From CAVXXB01 sp963765585 (lineage in GTDB: Bacteria > Calditrichota > Calditrichia > JAJRVZ01): a stretch of 64,000 bases of DNA. Numbering within the stretch: position 1 is the stretch's first letter; the number at the start of each line of letters is the position of its first letter. The position numbers and the translations under genes were made by a program. Where the stretch lies: contig CAVXXB010000012.1 of the NCBI GenBank assembly GCA_963765585.1, forward strand, positions 709,965-773,964. Direction: 5' to 3'. Of this stretch, positions 45,441-52,765 are shown piece after piece. The notes under the pieces were generated by a model that worked only from the letters and a program-made list of their open reading frames with translations, was not told the DNA's origin and searched no databases.

Positions 45441-45650
45441 GTGCCTGAAAAGGTAACTTTAAAAATTCCACGCCCGCTTTATCTGCGTTTACAAACCATG
45501 ATTGAAGGTTCAGATTTTGGTTCGGTAACCGAATATATTGTATTTATCCTGCGGCTTATTATTACAGAAAAAAGAGAGAGCGGGGCAGAGATATCTGCCC
45601 AGGAAATAAAACAACTAAAGGATAGACTTGAAAATCTAGGGAACTATTAA
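45441..45650 (+). CDS. Small ribbon-helix-helix-like protein
   Basis: The product (69 aa from the GTG at 45441) has KVTLKIPRPLYLRLQTMIEGSDFGSVTEYIVFILRLII, a beta-strand plus two helices as in CopG-type ribbon-helix-helix DNA-binding proteins, and a charged C-terminal helix. The GTG start is chosen because GGAG at 45431-45434 is 6 bp upstream; an in-frame TTG at 45429 has no site. It ends 1 bp before the PHP gene, so the two are cotranscribed. The target is unknown; the nearby ACACTC/GAGTGT repeats suggest self-regulation. Confidence 0.7.
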   Translation: MPEKVTLKIPRPLYLRLQTMIEGSDFGSVTEYIVFILRLIITEKRESGAEISAQEIKQLKDRLENLGNY

Positions 45651-45651
45651 A

Positions 45652-46536
45652 ATGGTTGATCTTCACACCCATACTACTCATTCGGATGGTACCTTTGAGC
45701 CCGAGCAATTAATTCGTTTGGCTGAGGAGAATTCTTTGAGGGCGTTGGCAATCACGGATCATGATACCGTTGATGCCATTGCCATTGCCCTGGAGGTGAG
45801 CAAGGGTAAGAAAGTGAAAATCGTTTCCGGGGTAGAGCTGAGTGTAAAAGCAGATCTGCCAATCAATGGACATTTACATCTATTGGGTTTATTCGTTGAT
45901 CATGAAAACACTGATTTTTGTTCGCAATTGGATTATCTGCGTAGTAAGCGGACGGATCGTGTATATGCTATTCTTGATAAACTAAATGAACTTGATTTTC
46001 CTTTGAGTACCGATGACTTGCACCTTGAGGAGCAACAGGTAAGCATTGGCCGGCCGCATATCGCACGCATGATGGCAAATTACGGTTATGTTACCTCAAT
46101 AAGAGAAGCGTTTGACCTGTACCTGGGTGAAGGGAAGCCCGCATTTGTTGAAAAAGAGATGTTGTCCATTGATGCCGCGCTGGAATTAATACATTCGGCC
46201 GGGGGACTGGCGATAATGGCCCACCCGGTATCGCTGGCATTCTCAGATTTAGCCGAATATGGAGATTATATAAAAAATCTAAAAGCCTCCGGTATGGATG
46301 GAATTGAGGTATACTCATCATTTCATCCACCTGAATTTATCACTTTCCTGGAAGGTCTGGCAAAAGAAGAAAAATTATGTATATCAGGCGGTTCGGACTT
46401 TCATGGTGCCAATAAGCCGGAAATTATTTTGGGCCGTGGATTGGGGAATCTGGCGATACCGGATAAGGTGCTGGCCGAATTGGAGAGGGTGAGAGATGAA
46501 AGGCAAAAGGCAAAAGGCAAAAGGCAAAAAGGATAA
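45652..46536 (+). CDS. PHP-domain phosphoesterase (RNase AM/YciV-like)
   Basis: The 294-aa protein has DLHTHTTHSDGTFEP (3-17), ITDHDTVDAI, a GVELS motif, IMAHPVSL (about 188) and GGSDFHGANKP (about 250), which are the metal-binding motifs of the COG0613 PHP family. E. coli YciV of that family is a 5'-3' exonuclease trimming rRNA and hydrolysing nucleoside 3',5'-bisphosphates. The last residues ERQKAKGKRQKG are encoded by a GGCAAAA tandem repeat array that also supplies the stop, so the tail is repeat-derived. It is coupled to the upstream RHH gene. Confidence 0.88.
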   Translation: MVDLHTHTTHSDGTFEPEQLIRLAEENSLRALAITDHDTVDAIAIALEVSKGKKVKIVSGVELSVKADLPINGHLHLLGLFVDHENTDFCSQLDYLRSKRTDRVYAILDKLNELDFPLSTDDLHLEEQQVSIGRPHIARMMANYGYVTSIREAFDLYLGEGKPAFVEKEMLSIDAALELIHSAGGLAIMAHPVSLAFSDLAEYGDYIKNLKASGMDGIEVYSSFHPPEFITFLEGLAKEEKLCISGGSDFHGANKPEIILGRGLGNLAIPDKVLAELERVRDERQKAKGKRQKG

Positions 46537-46680
46537 GGGGCGAACAGGAGGGAGAAAGAGTGTCTGTTTCAGGATTCAGGATACAGGCTTCAGGTATTAA
46601 TCCAAAATCCAAAGTCCAAAATCTAAAATCTTTTCAATTGGCCTTTTAGCCCTTTGGCCTCTTTGCCTTTTTTTCCTTTG
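46498..46680. repeat. GGCAAAA, TTCAGGA, CCAAAAT and inverted GGCCTTT arrays
   Basis: Four heptad families follow each other: GGCAAAA (46502-46530), TCAGGAT/ACAGGCT (46569-46594), CCAAAAT/CCAAAGT (46601-46630), and GGCCTTTTAGCCCTTTGGCC with TTTGCCTTTTTTTCC (46640-46680), which is the inverse of the first family. The first and last arrays form an inverted pair 120 bp apart. Confidence 0.8.
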
Positions 46681-47239
46681 GATATATAATGTCAATGGCC
46701 AAAATACTACCCGATAATATTTTGATTAAATCTAATATTTTTAGTAAATTAGGCGAAAATAAATTGAGTATTGATTCTCGTCTTGGATGCGTTAATATTC
46801 CTGATTATTATATAGCAAATTCTCACTTTATTCAGTTCATTCCTGCCGAATCCGGGATAGTTATTAATTAATAAAGGCAGGAATTATTTTATCCGGTGAT
46901 CCCGGGGTTGCAGGTCAAAAATTGATACTGTAAGTGACGGGGCGGAGCTGTGATTAATCCAAAATCCAAAGTCCAAAATCCAAAATCCAAATTTATTAAT
47001 CTAATAACTTATATGTTCTGTCTTGACTTGGGGTTTACAATTTTTTAACCGCAAAGTACGCAGAGAAGATGCTGATCTCGAAACCCAAAATAAAGTTTTT
47101 TAGAATGACAGGAACAAGTTCGGACGAAATCAATAATTCTTATTTATCTGTTAAAACGTAGTCAGGACAATACAATTTTACAAATGTAAAAATGGACTAA
47201 ATCACTAATGAAAATAAAAATGTATAAATTATTTGTATT
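46681..47239. other. Gene-poor stretch before the antiterminator gene
   Basis: A 60-codon open frame at 46689-46871 has no recognisable domain and only a weak site upstream; I do not support it as a gene, though it may be a decayed fragment. A CCAAAAT array lies at 46957-46992 and an ACCGCAAAGTACGCAGAG unit at 47048-47066. The promoter of the polysaccharide operon should lie here but is not evident. Confidence 0.5.
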
Positions 47240-47272
47240 GATTTTGGACTTTAGATTTTGGATTTTGGATTA
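46957..47272. repeat. CCAAAAT / ATTTTGG inverted heptad arrays before the antiterminator gene
   Basis: CCAAAATCCAAAGTCC-type units (46958-46992) and their inverse TTTTGGACTTTAGATTTTGG (47242-47261, continuing to 47272) enclose about 250 bp. The right arm ends only 6 bp before the start codon at 47278, leaving no Shine-Dalgarno sequence. Confidence 0.8.
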
Positions 47273-47277
47273 AAACT

Positions 47278-47784
47278 ATGCCCTGGTACGCTATATATAC
47301 CCGTCCGCGTCATGAAAAGACGGTTAATGAGAAACTGTTGGAAAAAGATTACGAGGCCTTTCTCCCTTTGGTAAAAAGGGTAAGTCAGTGGAAGGATCGT
47401 AAGAAGAAGGTCGAAGAGCCGTTATTCAAGAGTTATATGTTTGTAAATTTTGAATATAAATATCGCTTTGATGTTCTGGAGACCAATGGTGTTGTAAAAA
47501 TCATAAATTTTAACGGCAATCCGGCAGTTGTACCGGACTGGCAAATTGAATCGTTGAAAAAAATGCTCGAATCGCCGGAACCTGTTCAGGTCGAGCCCTA
47601 TTTGTCACCAGGCGAATTGGTTGAAATAACCACCGGGCCCATGCGTGGCATGAAAGGCACGATTGATAGGCGTAAGGGAAAGTATCACCTTGTTTTGACC
47701 ATCGATGGCATCATGCAGTCGGTGAGTGTTGAAGTCGCTGAAGCCGATCTAAAAAAAATCCAAAATCCAAAATCCAAAATCTAA
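47278..47784 (+). CDS. NusG-like transcription antiterminator (UpxY type)
   Basis: The 168-aa protein has an NGN domain (WYAIYTRPRHEKTVNEKLLEKDYEAFLPLVKRVSQWKDRKKKVEEPLFKSYMF) and a C-terminal KOW domain (LSPGELVEITTGPMRGMKGTIDRRKGKYHLVL). UpxY-like NusG paralogues keep RNA polymerase moving through long polysaccharide operons, and one sits here before about 16 kb of such genes. Its last residues IQNPKSKI come from a CCAAAAT heptad array that also contains the stop codon. The start codon directly abuts another array in inverse orientation. Confidence 0.87.
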   Translation: MPWYAIYTRPRHEKTVNEKLLEKDYEAFLPLVKRVSQWKDRKKKVEEPLFKSYMFVNFEYKYRFDVLETNGVVKIINFNGNPAVVPDWQIESLKKMLESPEPVQVEPYLSPGELVEITTGPMRGMKGTIDRRKGKYHLVLTIDGIMQSVSVEVAEADLKKIQNPKSKI

Positions 47785-48260
47785 AATCAATAACATAATT
47801 TTTACAATGACTAATTATGATGAGTATGAGTTTGACGTAAACTACAATTTAGTAAGCGACAAAAATTCGAATTATCAGATAGATTTAAAAAGCAGGTTCC
47901 TAGATTTCGCAGTAGATTCGCTGAGATTTTTAAGTACAATTCCCGATCAAAAAGAATATAATGTGTTGAAGTATCAACTTTCTAAATCTGCCACGTCCAT
48001 TGGAGCAAATTTTGAGGAAGCTCAGTCGTCAGGCGATAAGGAATTTATATATAAATTACGAATTGCCCTGCGCGAAGCTTAATGAAACGCATTATTGGTA
48101 TAAAATAATTGATAAATTAGGATTGTCATCAGATCTTCAAAGAAATAAACTATTGAACGAATCAAAAGAATTGTCATTAATCCTTGGATCCATCGTATCA
48201 AAATTGAATAGAAAAATCGAAAAATGATTTTTGGACTTTGGACTTTGGATTTTGGATTAT
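47752..48260. repeat. Inverted CCAAAAT heptad arrays flanking the four-helix-bundle gene
   Basis: AATCCAAAATCCAAAATCC (47758-47776, continuing to 47788) and the inverse TTTTTGGACTTTGGACTTTGG (48228-48248, continuing to 48260) bracket exactly one gene, 47807-48227. The bracket suggests the gene and its arrays behave as one inserted unit. Confidence 0.8.
47807..48227 (+). CDS. Four-helix-bundle protein (S23/IVP family), frameshifted
   Basis: The two pieces (47807-48082 and 48000-48227) join into a protein of about 139 aa after removal of one T at about 48080. RFLDFAVDSLRFLSTIP, YQLSKSATSIGANFEEAQSS and LREANETHYWYKIIDKLG are hallmark sequences of the family first found in intervening sequences of 23S rRNA genes. 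The proteins form pentameric four-helix bundles of unknown function. Here the gene sits in a polysaccharide locus, between the antiterminator and a WbpB-like gene, and is bracketed by inverted heptad arrays. This fits the family's habit of appearing as an isolated, mobile-looking insert. Confidence 0.85.
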
Positions 48261-48273
48261 TTGAGGAGAATAA

Positions 48274-49303
48274 ATGAGTTTTAAGATATCCCTGGTAGGT
48301 TGTGGGCGAATCGCAAAAAATCACTTTGATGCGATTCGTGAAGAAGACCGCTTTGAACTGGTGGCTGTTTGTGATCTTGATAAAAAACGTGCACAAGAAG
48401 CCGGCAAAGAGCAGGGTGTGCCGCATTTTACCAAACTAAACGAGATGCTGGAAAAAGTGGAATGCGATATACTGGCTGTATGTACACCCAGTGGTATCCA
48501 TCCACAGAACGGCATCATGGGGGCTGAGCACGGCGTCCATGTGCTGACGGAAAAACCAATGGCGACCAAGCTAAAAGAAGCCGATGATCTGATCCAGGCC
48601 TGTGATAAGAATCATGTTGAGTTATTTGTAGTCAAACAAAATAGATTGAACACCACCATGCAATTGCTAAAGAAAGCGATTGATAAGGGGCGATTCGGCA
48701 AAATATATCAGGCGTCGGTCAATGTATTCTGGCAGCGGCCGCAGGAATATTATGATCTGGCTAAGTGGCGCGGTACCTGGGAATTTGACGGCGGCGCGTT
48801 TATGAACCAGGCCAGTCATTATGTAGATGCACTGGAATGGCTGATTGGCGAACCGGAGATCTGTCATGGCGATGACTTCAACCATGGCACGCAAAATTGA
48901 AACCGAGGATATGGGGGCGGCAATTGTAAAATTTCGCAATGGCGTGATTGGTACCATCAATGTATCCATGCTGGTCTATCCAAAAAATTATGAAGGATCG
49001 ATTACCATCCTGGGTGAAAAAGGTACGGTAAAAATCGGTGGCATTGCGGTCAACAAGATGGAAAAGTGGGAATTTGAAGAATATGATGATGATGACAAGA
49101 TCGTATTTGAGAGTAACTACACACCACCCAATGTGTATGGCTTTGGCCATCTCGCCTATTATACCAATGTGGCGGATGTGCTGGAAGGAAAAAGTCACGC
49201 CAACACCGATGGCCGTTCCGGCCGCAAGTCGCTGGAACTGATTCTTGGCATATACAAATCCAGTCAGACCGGGAAGAAGATTGCGTTGCCGTTGAGTCTT
49301 TAG
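48274..49303 (+). CDS. wbpB: Gfo/Idh/MocA oxidoreductase, WbpB/WlbA-like, frameshifted
   Basis: The pieces 48274-48900 and 48845-49303 form a protein of about 342 aa. The N-terminal Rossmann part is ISLVGCGRIAKNHFDAI, with EKPMATK carrying the conserved Lys. The C-terminal part NYTPPNVYGFGHLAYYTNV and TDGRSGRKSLELILGIYKS matches WlbA/WbpB enzymes that oxidise C3 of UDP-GlcNAcA. An extra A at about 48859 breaks the frame in EPESVMAM. With the WbpA-like gene at 43490 it suggests a 2,3-diacetamido-uronic acid branch. A GAGGAG site precedes the ATG. The stop is followed directly by a GGCAAAA array. Confidence 0.85.
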
Positions 49304-49402
49304 GGAGAAGGAAGAAGGCAAAAGGTAAAAGGCCAAAAGGCAAAGGGGCCAAGAGGCAAAAAGGATAACAGGCTCAAGGATCAAGGAGCAAGGTGCAAGG
49401 AT
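49303..49402. repeat. GGCAAAA and AAGGATC heptad arrays
   Basis: GAAGGCAAAAGGTAAAAGGCC units (49315-49366) pass into CAAGGATCAAGGAGCAAGG units (49375-49400). Its inverse, with CCTTTTGCCTTTGGCC, is at 51441-51458; together they flank the nucleotidyltransferase cluster. Confidence 0.8.
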
Positions 49403-49417
49403 TCTGTTAGAAAGGAA

Positions 49418-49642
49418 TTGAAAGATTATCTGGCAAAGTTGGCCAGGTTTAACAAATGGGAAGAACGGTACGAAGCGGACAAGAGCGAACAACGGCGAAT
49501 TTCTGAATTCTGTCATCTCTTTGAACTGGCCATGCAAATGCCGGCAGAGATAAGGGAAAGAGGGCATAACAGCCATTTGCAGAATTTGATCGATGATCAA
49601 AAACGCTTACGCAGGAGAGTGAGTATATTGAAAATTTTTTAA
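49418..49642 (+). CDS. Small helical protein of unknown function
   Basis: A 74-aa product starting at TTG 49418 with AAAGGAA just upstream: KDYLAKLARFNKWEERYEADKSEQRRISEFCHLFELA, then a highly charged C-terminal helix. I do not recognise the family with certainty. The residue pattern is protein-like, with evenly spaced hydrophobic positions and Arg/Glu-rich helices. It lies first in a cluster of small ORFs and nucleotidyltransferases (49.4-51.7 kb), so it may belong to the same kind of accessory module. Confidence 0.5.
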   Translation: MKDYLAKLARFNKWEERYEADKSEQRRISEFCHLFELAMQMPAEIRERGHNSHLQNLIDDQKRLRRRVSILKIF

Positions 49643-49660
49643 CCAATCTAAAATTATTCA

Positions 49661-49789
49661 AAACCACTAAGTCACAAAGACACAAAGTTTTAAATATTAA
49701 TAGGTTACAGGAATTATTTATAAGAATTAAAACAATTTTATATTTTTTATTGACTCTTTCTTAGTGCCTTAGAGTCTTAGTGGTAAATC
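49661..49789. repeat. CACAAAG-type inverted repeat element, second copy
   Basis: ACCACTAAGTCACAAAGACAC (49663) and TTAGTGCCTTAGAGTCTTAGTGG (49761) form an inverted pair with the same TTTTAAATA-TAATAGGTTA core as the element at 21229-21320, 28 kb away in the crt cluster. Confidence 0.8.
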
Positions 49790-49848
49790 TTTTGAATTAA
49801 TAAGACTATGCAATAATATTAAAATATAATATTGCCCAATGTGCCAAA

Positions 49849-50043
49849 ATGAAACACAAAAAAGTCAGATCCATGAAAATGGTCATAAATATCGCAAAAA
49901 ATTTTGCTGAAGCAGCGCAATGGGATATCGAGCAGCAAATAAATATGACGCCCAATGAGCGGATGGAGATTTTGAAAGTGTTAAAGGATCGTTTCTATGG
50001 TCCGGAGGCAAAGGATGTCAGGGCATGTCATCAAAAACAATAG
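49849..50043 (+). CDS. Small partner protein upstream of a nucleotidyltransferase
   Basis: The 64-aa product (or 56 aa from a second ATG at 49873) has KMVINIAKNFAEAAQWDIEQQINMTPNERMEILKVLKDRFYG, a pattern I recognise from short ORFs that precede nucleotidyltransferase-domain genes in many environmental genomes. It ends in TAG at 50041, and the nucleotidyltransferase frame continues in the same reading frame after it. The pair looks like a toxin-antitoxin or substrate-enzyme module; the activity is not established. Confidence 0.6.
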   Translation: MKHKKVRSMKMVINIAKNFAEAAQWDIEQQINMTPNERMEILKVLKDRFYGPEAKDVRACHQKQ

Positions 50044-50547
50044 CCGCATCAGTCTTTCTCTCCGGATACCATCGATTTTCTGGAATGTTTGTTTAAGAAT
50101 GATGTGTCCTATGTTATCGTAGGAGGTTTGGCGGTTATTTATTATGGCCATGCGCGTCTGACCGGCGATATTGATATTTTTTATGAGAACGATGCTGTCA
50201 ATATAGATAAGTTATACCATGCCTTACAGGATTTTTGGGGTGGTGATATCCCGGTTATTAGATCAAAATCTGAATTGACACAATCGGGAACGGAGTTTCA
50301 GTTTGGTGTGCCTCCCAATCGCATTGATATGATGAATCAAATTGAGGGTGTCACCTTTGAAGAAGCAACGCAAAAAAAAGAAACAATTGAGTTGCGCGCA
50401 CCCGATAGAAGTTTTAATATTCATTACATCGGAATTGATGCCTTAATTAAGAATAAGCAATCTGTTGGCAGGCCCCGGGATTTAGAAGACTTAAAATATT
50501 TGCATGCGCACGAGGGAATAAACCAAAATCCAAAATCGGAAAGCTGA
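50044..50547 (+). CDS. Nucleotidyltransferase-domain protein (DUF6036/AbiEii-like), start uncertain
   Basis: The frame is open from 50044; the protein reads SPDTIDFLECLFKNDVSYVIVGGLAVIYYGHARLTGDIDIFYEN. It thus has the GG-x-A-x12-R-x-T-x-DIDI pattern of minimal nucleotidyltransferases. No ATG lies in frame upstream; a TTG at 50089 would cut into the conserved domain. An ATG at 50025 in another frame plus a one-base error near 50050-50060 is a plausible true start. The C-terminus INQNPKSES is encoded by CCAAAAT heptad repeat units. Together with the small ORF upstream it forms a two-gene module. Confidence 0.72.
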   Translation, partial: PHQSFSPDTIDFLECLFKNDVSYVIVGGLAVIYYGHARLTGDIDIFYENDAVNIDKLYHALQDFWGGDIPVIRSKSELTQSGTEFQFGVPPNRIDMMNQIEGVTFEEATQKKETIELRAPDRSFNIHYIGIDALIKNKQSVGRPRDLEDLKYLHAHEGINQNPKSES

Positions 50548-50578
50548 TTAAATCTTCCATGATTTAAAAAGACAAAAA

Positions 50579-51058
50579 ATGCAAAACCAGGCACCGGATC
50601 TTTTTGACAAATTTTTAAGAATTATTGATACAATCAACAGATATGACGTAGAATATGCTGTGATTGGTGGTGTGGCGATGATATCCCATGGTATGCCACG
50701 GCTGACACAGGATTTGGATCTTCTTATTAAATTAACGAAGGATAATGTTGATAAACTAAGAAATGCTTTGGCAGATATATATAATGATGATGAAATTAAA
50801 GAAATTACCTATGCCGAGCTGCAGAAATATTCTGTGATTCGATATGGAACACCGGATGGATTTTATCTTGATATTATGGTGCGGATTGGAGAGGCAGCTG
50901 ATTATTATTCGCTAAAGAGGGAGAATAAAAAAATAGAAGGTGTTGTAATTCAGCTGGCCTCGGCAGAATCTCTCTTTAAATTAAAGAAAGATACTGTGCG
51001 GCCGGAAGATAAACGTGATGCGCTCTTTTTGCTAAAATTATTAGAAGCAAGAAAATAA
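50579..51058 (+). CDS. Nucleotidyltransferase AbiEii/AbiGii-like protein
   Basis: The 159-aa protein has DVEYAVIGGVAMISHGMPRLTQDLDLLIKLTKDNV, the nucleotidyltransferase motif with catalytic DLD, and a C-terminal ASAESLFKLKKDTVRPEDKRDALFLLKLL typical of AbiEii/AbiGii toxin-family proteins. It overlaps no repeat and is unbroken. A 77-aa ORF follows 1 bp after its stop. In known type IV systems the AbiEii toxin blocks growth unless AbiEi is present; here no AbiEi is seen, so a toxin role is only a possibility. Confidence 0.8.
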   Translation: MQNQAPDLFDKFLRIIDTINRYDVEYAVIGGVAMISHGMPRLTQDLDLLIKLTKDNVDKLRNALADIYNDDEIKEITYAELQKYSVIRYGTPDGFYLDIMVRIGEAADYYSLKRENKKIEGVVIQLASAESLFKLKKDTVRPEDKRDALFLLKLLEARK

Positions 51059-51059
51059 A

Positions 51060-51293
51060 ATGCCCGTATATAAATACAAGACTTTTGAGGAAGCTGATCA
51101 GGCGCTGTGGAATTTTAATCCTGATGAGAATTATTACTATCAGATACATCAACTGTTCATTCTCACTGATAAAATTAATGCAGTTAAGTGCCGGGCGGGA
51201 ATTTTGAAATATCACACGCTGCAAGAAGCACAGGAACACCGGCTGGATATGGAAATAAAGGCTGCCGTTGAGAAGTTTGTAAAATCTAAGTAA
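51060..51293 (+). CDS. Small partner protein downstream of the AbiEii-like gene
   Basis: The 77-aa product VYKYKTFEEADQALWNFNPDENYYYQIHQLFILTDKINAVKCRAGILKYHTLQEAQEH is a recognisable short family often next to nucleotidyltransferase genes. It starts 1 bp after the enzyme's stop, so it is translationally coupled. The order (enzyme first, small gene second) is the reverse of the module at 49849-50547. The function is unknown. Confidence 0.65.
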   Translation: MPVYKYKTFEEADQALWNFNPDENYYYQIHQLFILTDKINAVKCRAGILKYHTLQEAQEHRLDMEIKAAVEKFVKSK

Positions 51294-51336
51294 AATTCTT
51301 CCTACTTCATTATTCAACATTCGACATTTTGACTTC

Positions 51337-51460
51337 TTAGAGTTCCCAAGCGCCTTAGTCCCTGAGTCCCAGAGCCTGTTGGCCTCTTTTAGCCATTTGG
51401 CCTGGAGCCTGGTGTCTCAATCTTAAACCTTTGGCCTTGGGCCTTTTGCCTTTGGCCTAA
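51337..51460. repeat. Inverse GTCCCTGAG and GGCCTTT arrays
   Basis: GCGCCTTAGTCCCTGAGTCCC (51351-51370), then GTTGGCCTCTTTTAGCCATTTGGCC (51378 on), then TTTGGCCTTGGGCCTTTTGCC (51430-51450). The last is the inverse of the array at 49315-49366 and closes the bracket around the nucleotidyltransferase cluster. Confidence 0.78.
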
Positions 51461-51654
51461 TGATACAAATGAACGACGTGCAAAAAAAAATATATCAGAA
51501 CATGTCTGCCCAGCGCAAATGGGAATTGAGTATGGAACTCAATTTTAATGCCCGGTTATTAAAAGCCGTTGCACTGCGTCAAGATCATCCTGAGTGGAAT
51601 GAAGATCAGGTGCAGGCCGAAGTGAAGAAGATTTTTTTATATGCAAGTACCTGA
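51460..51654 (+). CDS. Orphan small partner protein of nucleotidyltransferase type
   Basis: The 64-aa product QRKWELSMELNFNARLLKAVALRQDHPEWNEDQVQAEVKKIFLYAST matches a short helical family that usually stands directly upstream of a nucleotidyltransferase gene. Here no such gene follows; about 120 bp later the pseB gene begins. It may be the remnant of a third module whose enzyme gene was lost. The start may be the second Met (51469). Its own start abuts the end of a GGCCTTT array. Confidence 0.6.
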   Translation: MIQMNDVQKKIYQNMSAQRKWELSMELNFNARLLKAVALRQDHPEWNEDQVQAEVKKIFLYAST

Positions 51655-51777
51655 ATTATTTCTGGTATTCATTAAGCCACATGACCGGTCACATTATTAG
51701 TATACAGAGCGTTATTGCGAAGTATCAAAATTTTACTGATTAAACGATAAATTGAAATTATGAAGAGATAATAAAAT

Positions 51778-52759
51778 ATGCTTGATAATAAAACAATTTT
51801 AATTACGGGCGGTACAGGTTCCTTTGGTAAAAAATTTACTGAGACTGTTCTGAGCAGATATTCGCCAAAGAAAATAATCATCTATAGTCGTGATGAGTTA
51901 AAACAGTTTGAAATGCAAAATATGACACCGTTCATCGATCATTCCAAGTTAATGCGATATTTTATTGGTGATGTCCGGGATTTTAGTCGATTGAGAAGGG
52001 CGATGGAAGGGGTAGACATAGTTATTCATGCTGCTGCATTGAAACAAGTGCCGGCTGCTGAGTATAATCCATTTGAAGCTGTAAAAACAAATATTATTGG
52101 TGGGCAGAATGTTATTGATGCGGCAATGGATGAGCAAGTTGAAAGGATCATTGCCTTAAGTACCGATAAAGCAGCGGCACCGATAAATTTATATGGAGCT
52201 ACAAAATTAGCATCCGATAAACTGTTCGTTGCGGCAAATAATTATCGTGGTAAGCATAATATAAAATTTTCAGTTGTTCGGTATGGTAATGTAATGGGAA
52301 GCCGTGGCTCGGTCATACCATTTTTCCAAAATAAAAAGAATCAGGTGTTCTGCCAATAACTGATGAACGGATGACACGATTTAATATTACTTTGCAACAA
52401 GGTGTGGATTTTGTTCTCATTCGTTTAAAAAAATGTGGGGTGGTGAAATTTTTGTGCCTAAGATTCCCTCATATAAAATTTTAGATATTGCCCAGGCAAT
52501 CGGACCAGAATGTAAAATTGAGTATGTCGGCATCAGGCCGGGAGAAAAGATTCATGAGGAAATGATCACTGAAACCGATGCATTAAATACCATTGAATTT
52601 GATGATTATTATGTCATACTTCCATCCAGTCCAGTCTGGGATTTTGAAGAATTCCGGCAAAAAAGTAATACTCAACCCGGGAAATTTTGTGAGTTTGGTT
52701 TTAAGTATAATAGTGGAACGAACAGTGAGTGGTTAAACACCACCAAATTGAAGAATTAA
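51778..52759 (+). CDS. pseB: UDP-GlcNAc 4,6-dehydratase (inverting) PseB, frameshifted
   Basis: PseB starts CMP-pseudaminic acid synthesis. The SDR protein shows ILITGGTGSFGKKF, GDVRDFSRLRRAMEGVDIVIHAAALKQVPAAEYNPFEAVKTNI, the catalytic STDKAAAPINLYGATK and a C-terminal part IEYVGIRPGEKIHEEMI. Frame breaks near 52345 and 52428 (next to an A7 run) separate the parts; the bridging frame reads VLPITDERMTRFNITLQQGVDFVL, so nothing is missing. Total length is about 327 aa. A pseC gene follows after 6 bp. Confidence 0.9.
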
Positions 52760-52765
52760 TTTCGA

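Noticed and set aside
46689..46871. 60-codon open frame as a gene
   Set aside because: No recognisable domain, weak ribosome-binding site and position between repeat arrays; it may be a fragment, so it is only mentioned in the gap entry.
46935..46960. ops-like element (GGCGGAGCTGTGATT) for the NusG-like protein
   Set aside because: It matches the GGCGGTAGC core only partly and stands upstream of the antiterminator gene rather than before the transferase genes.
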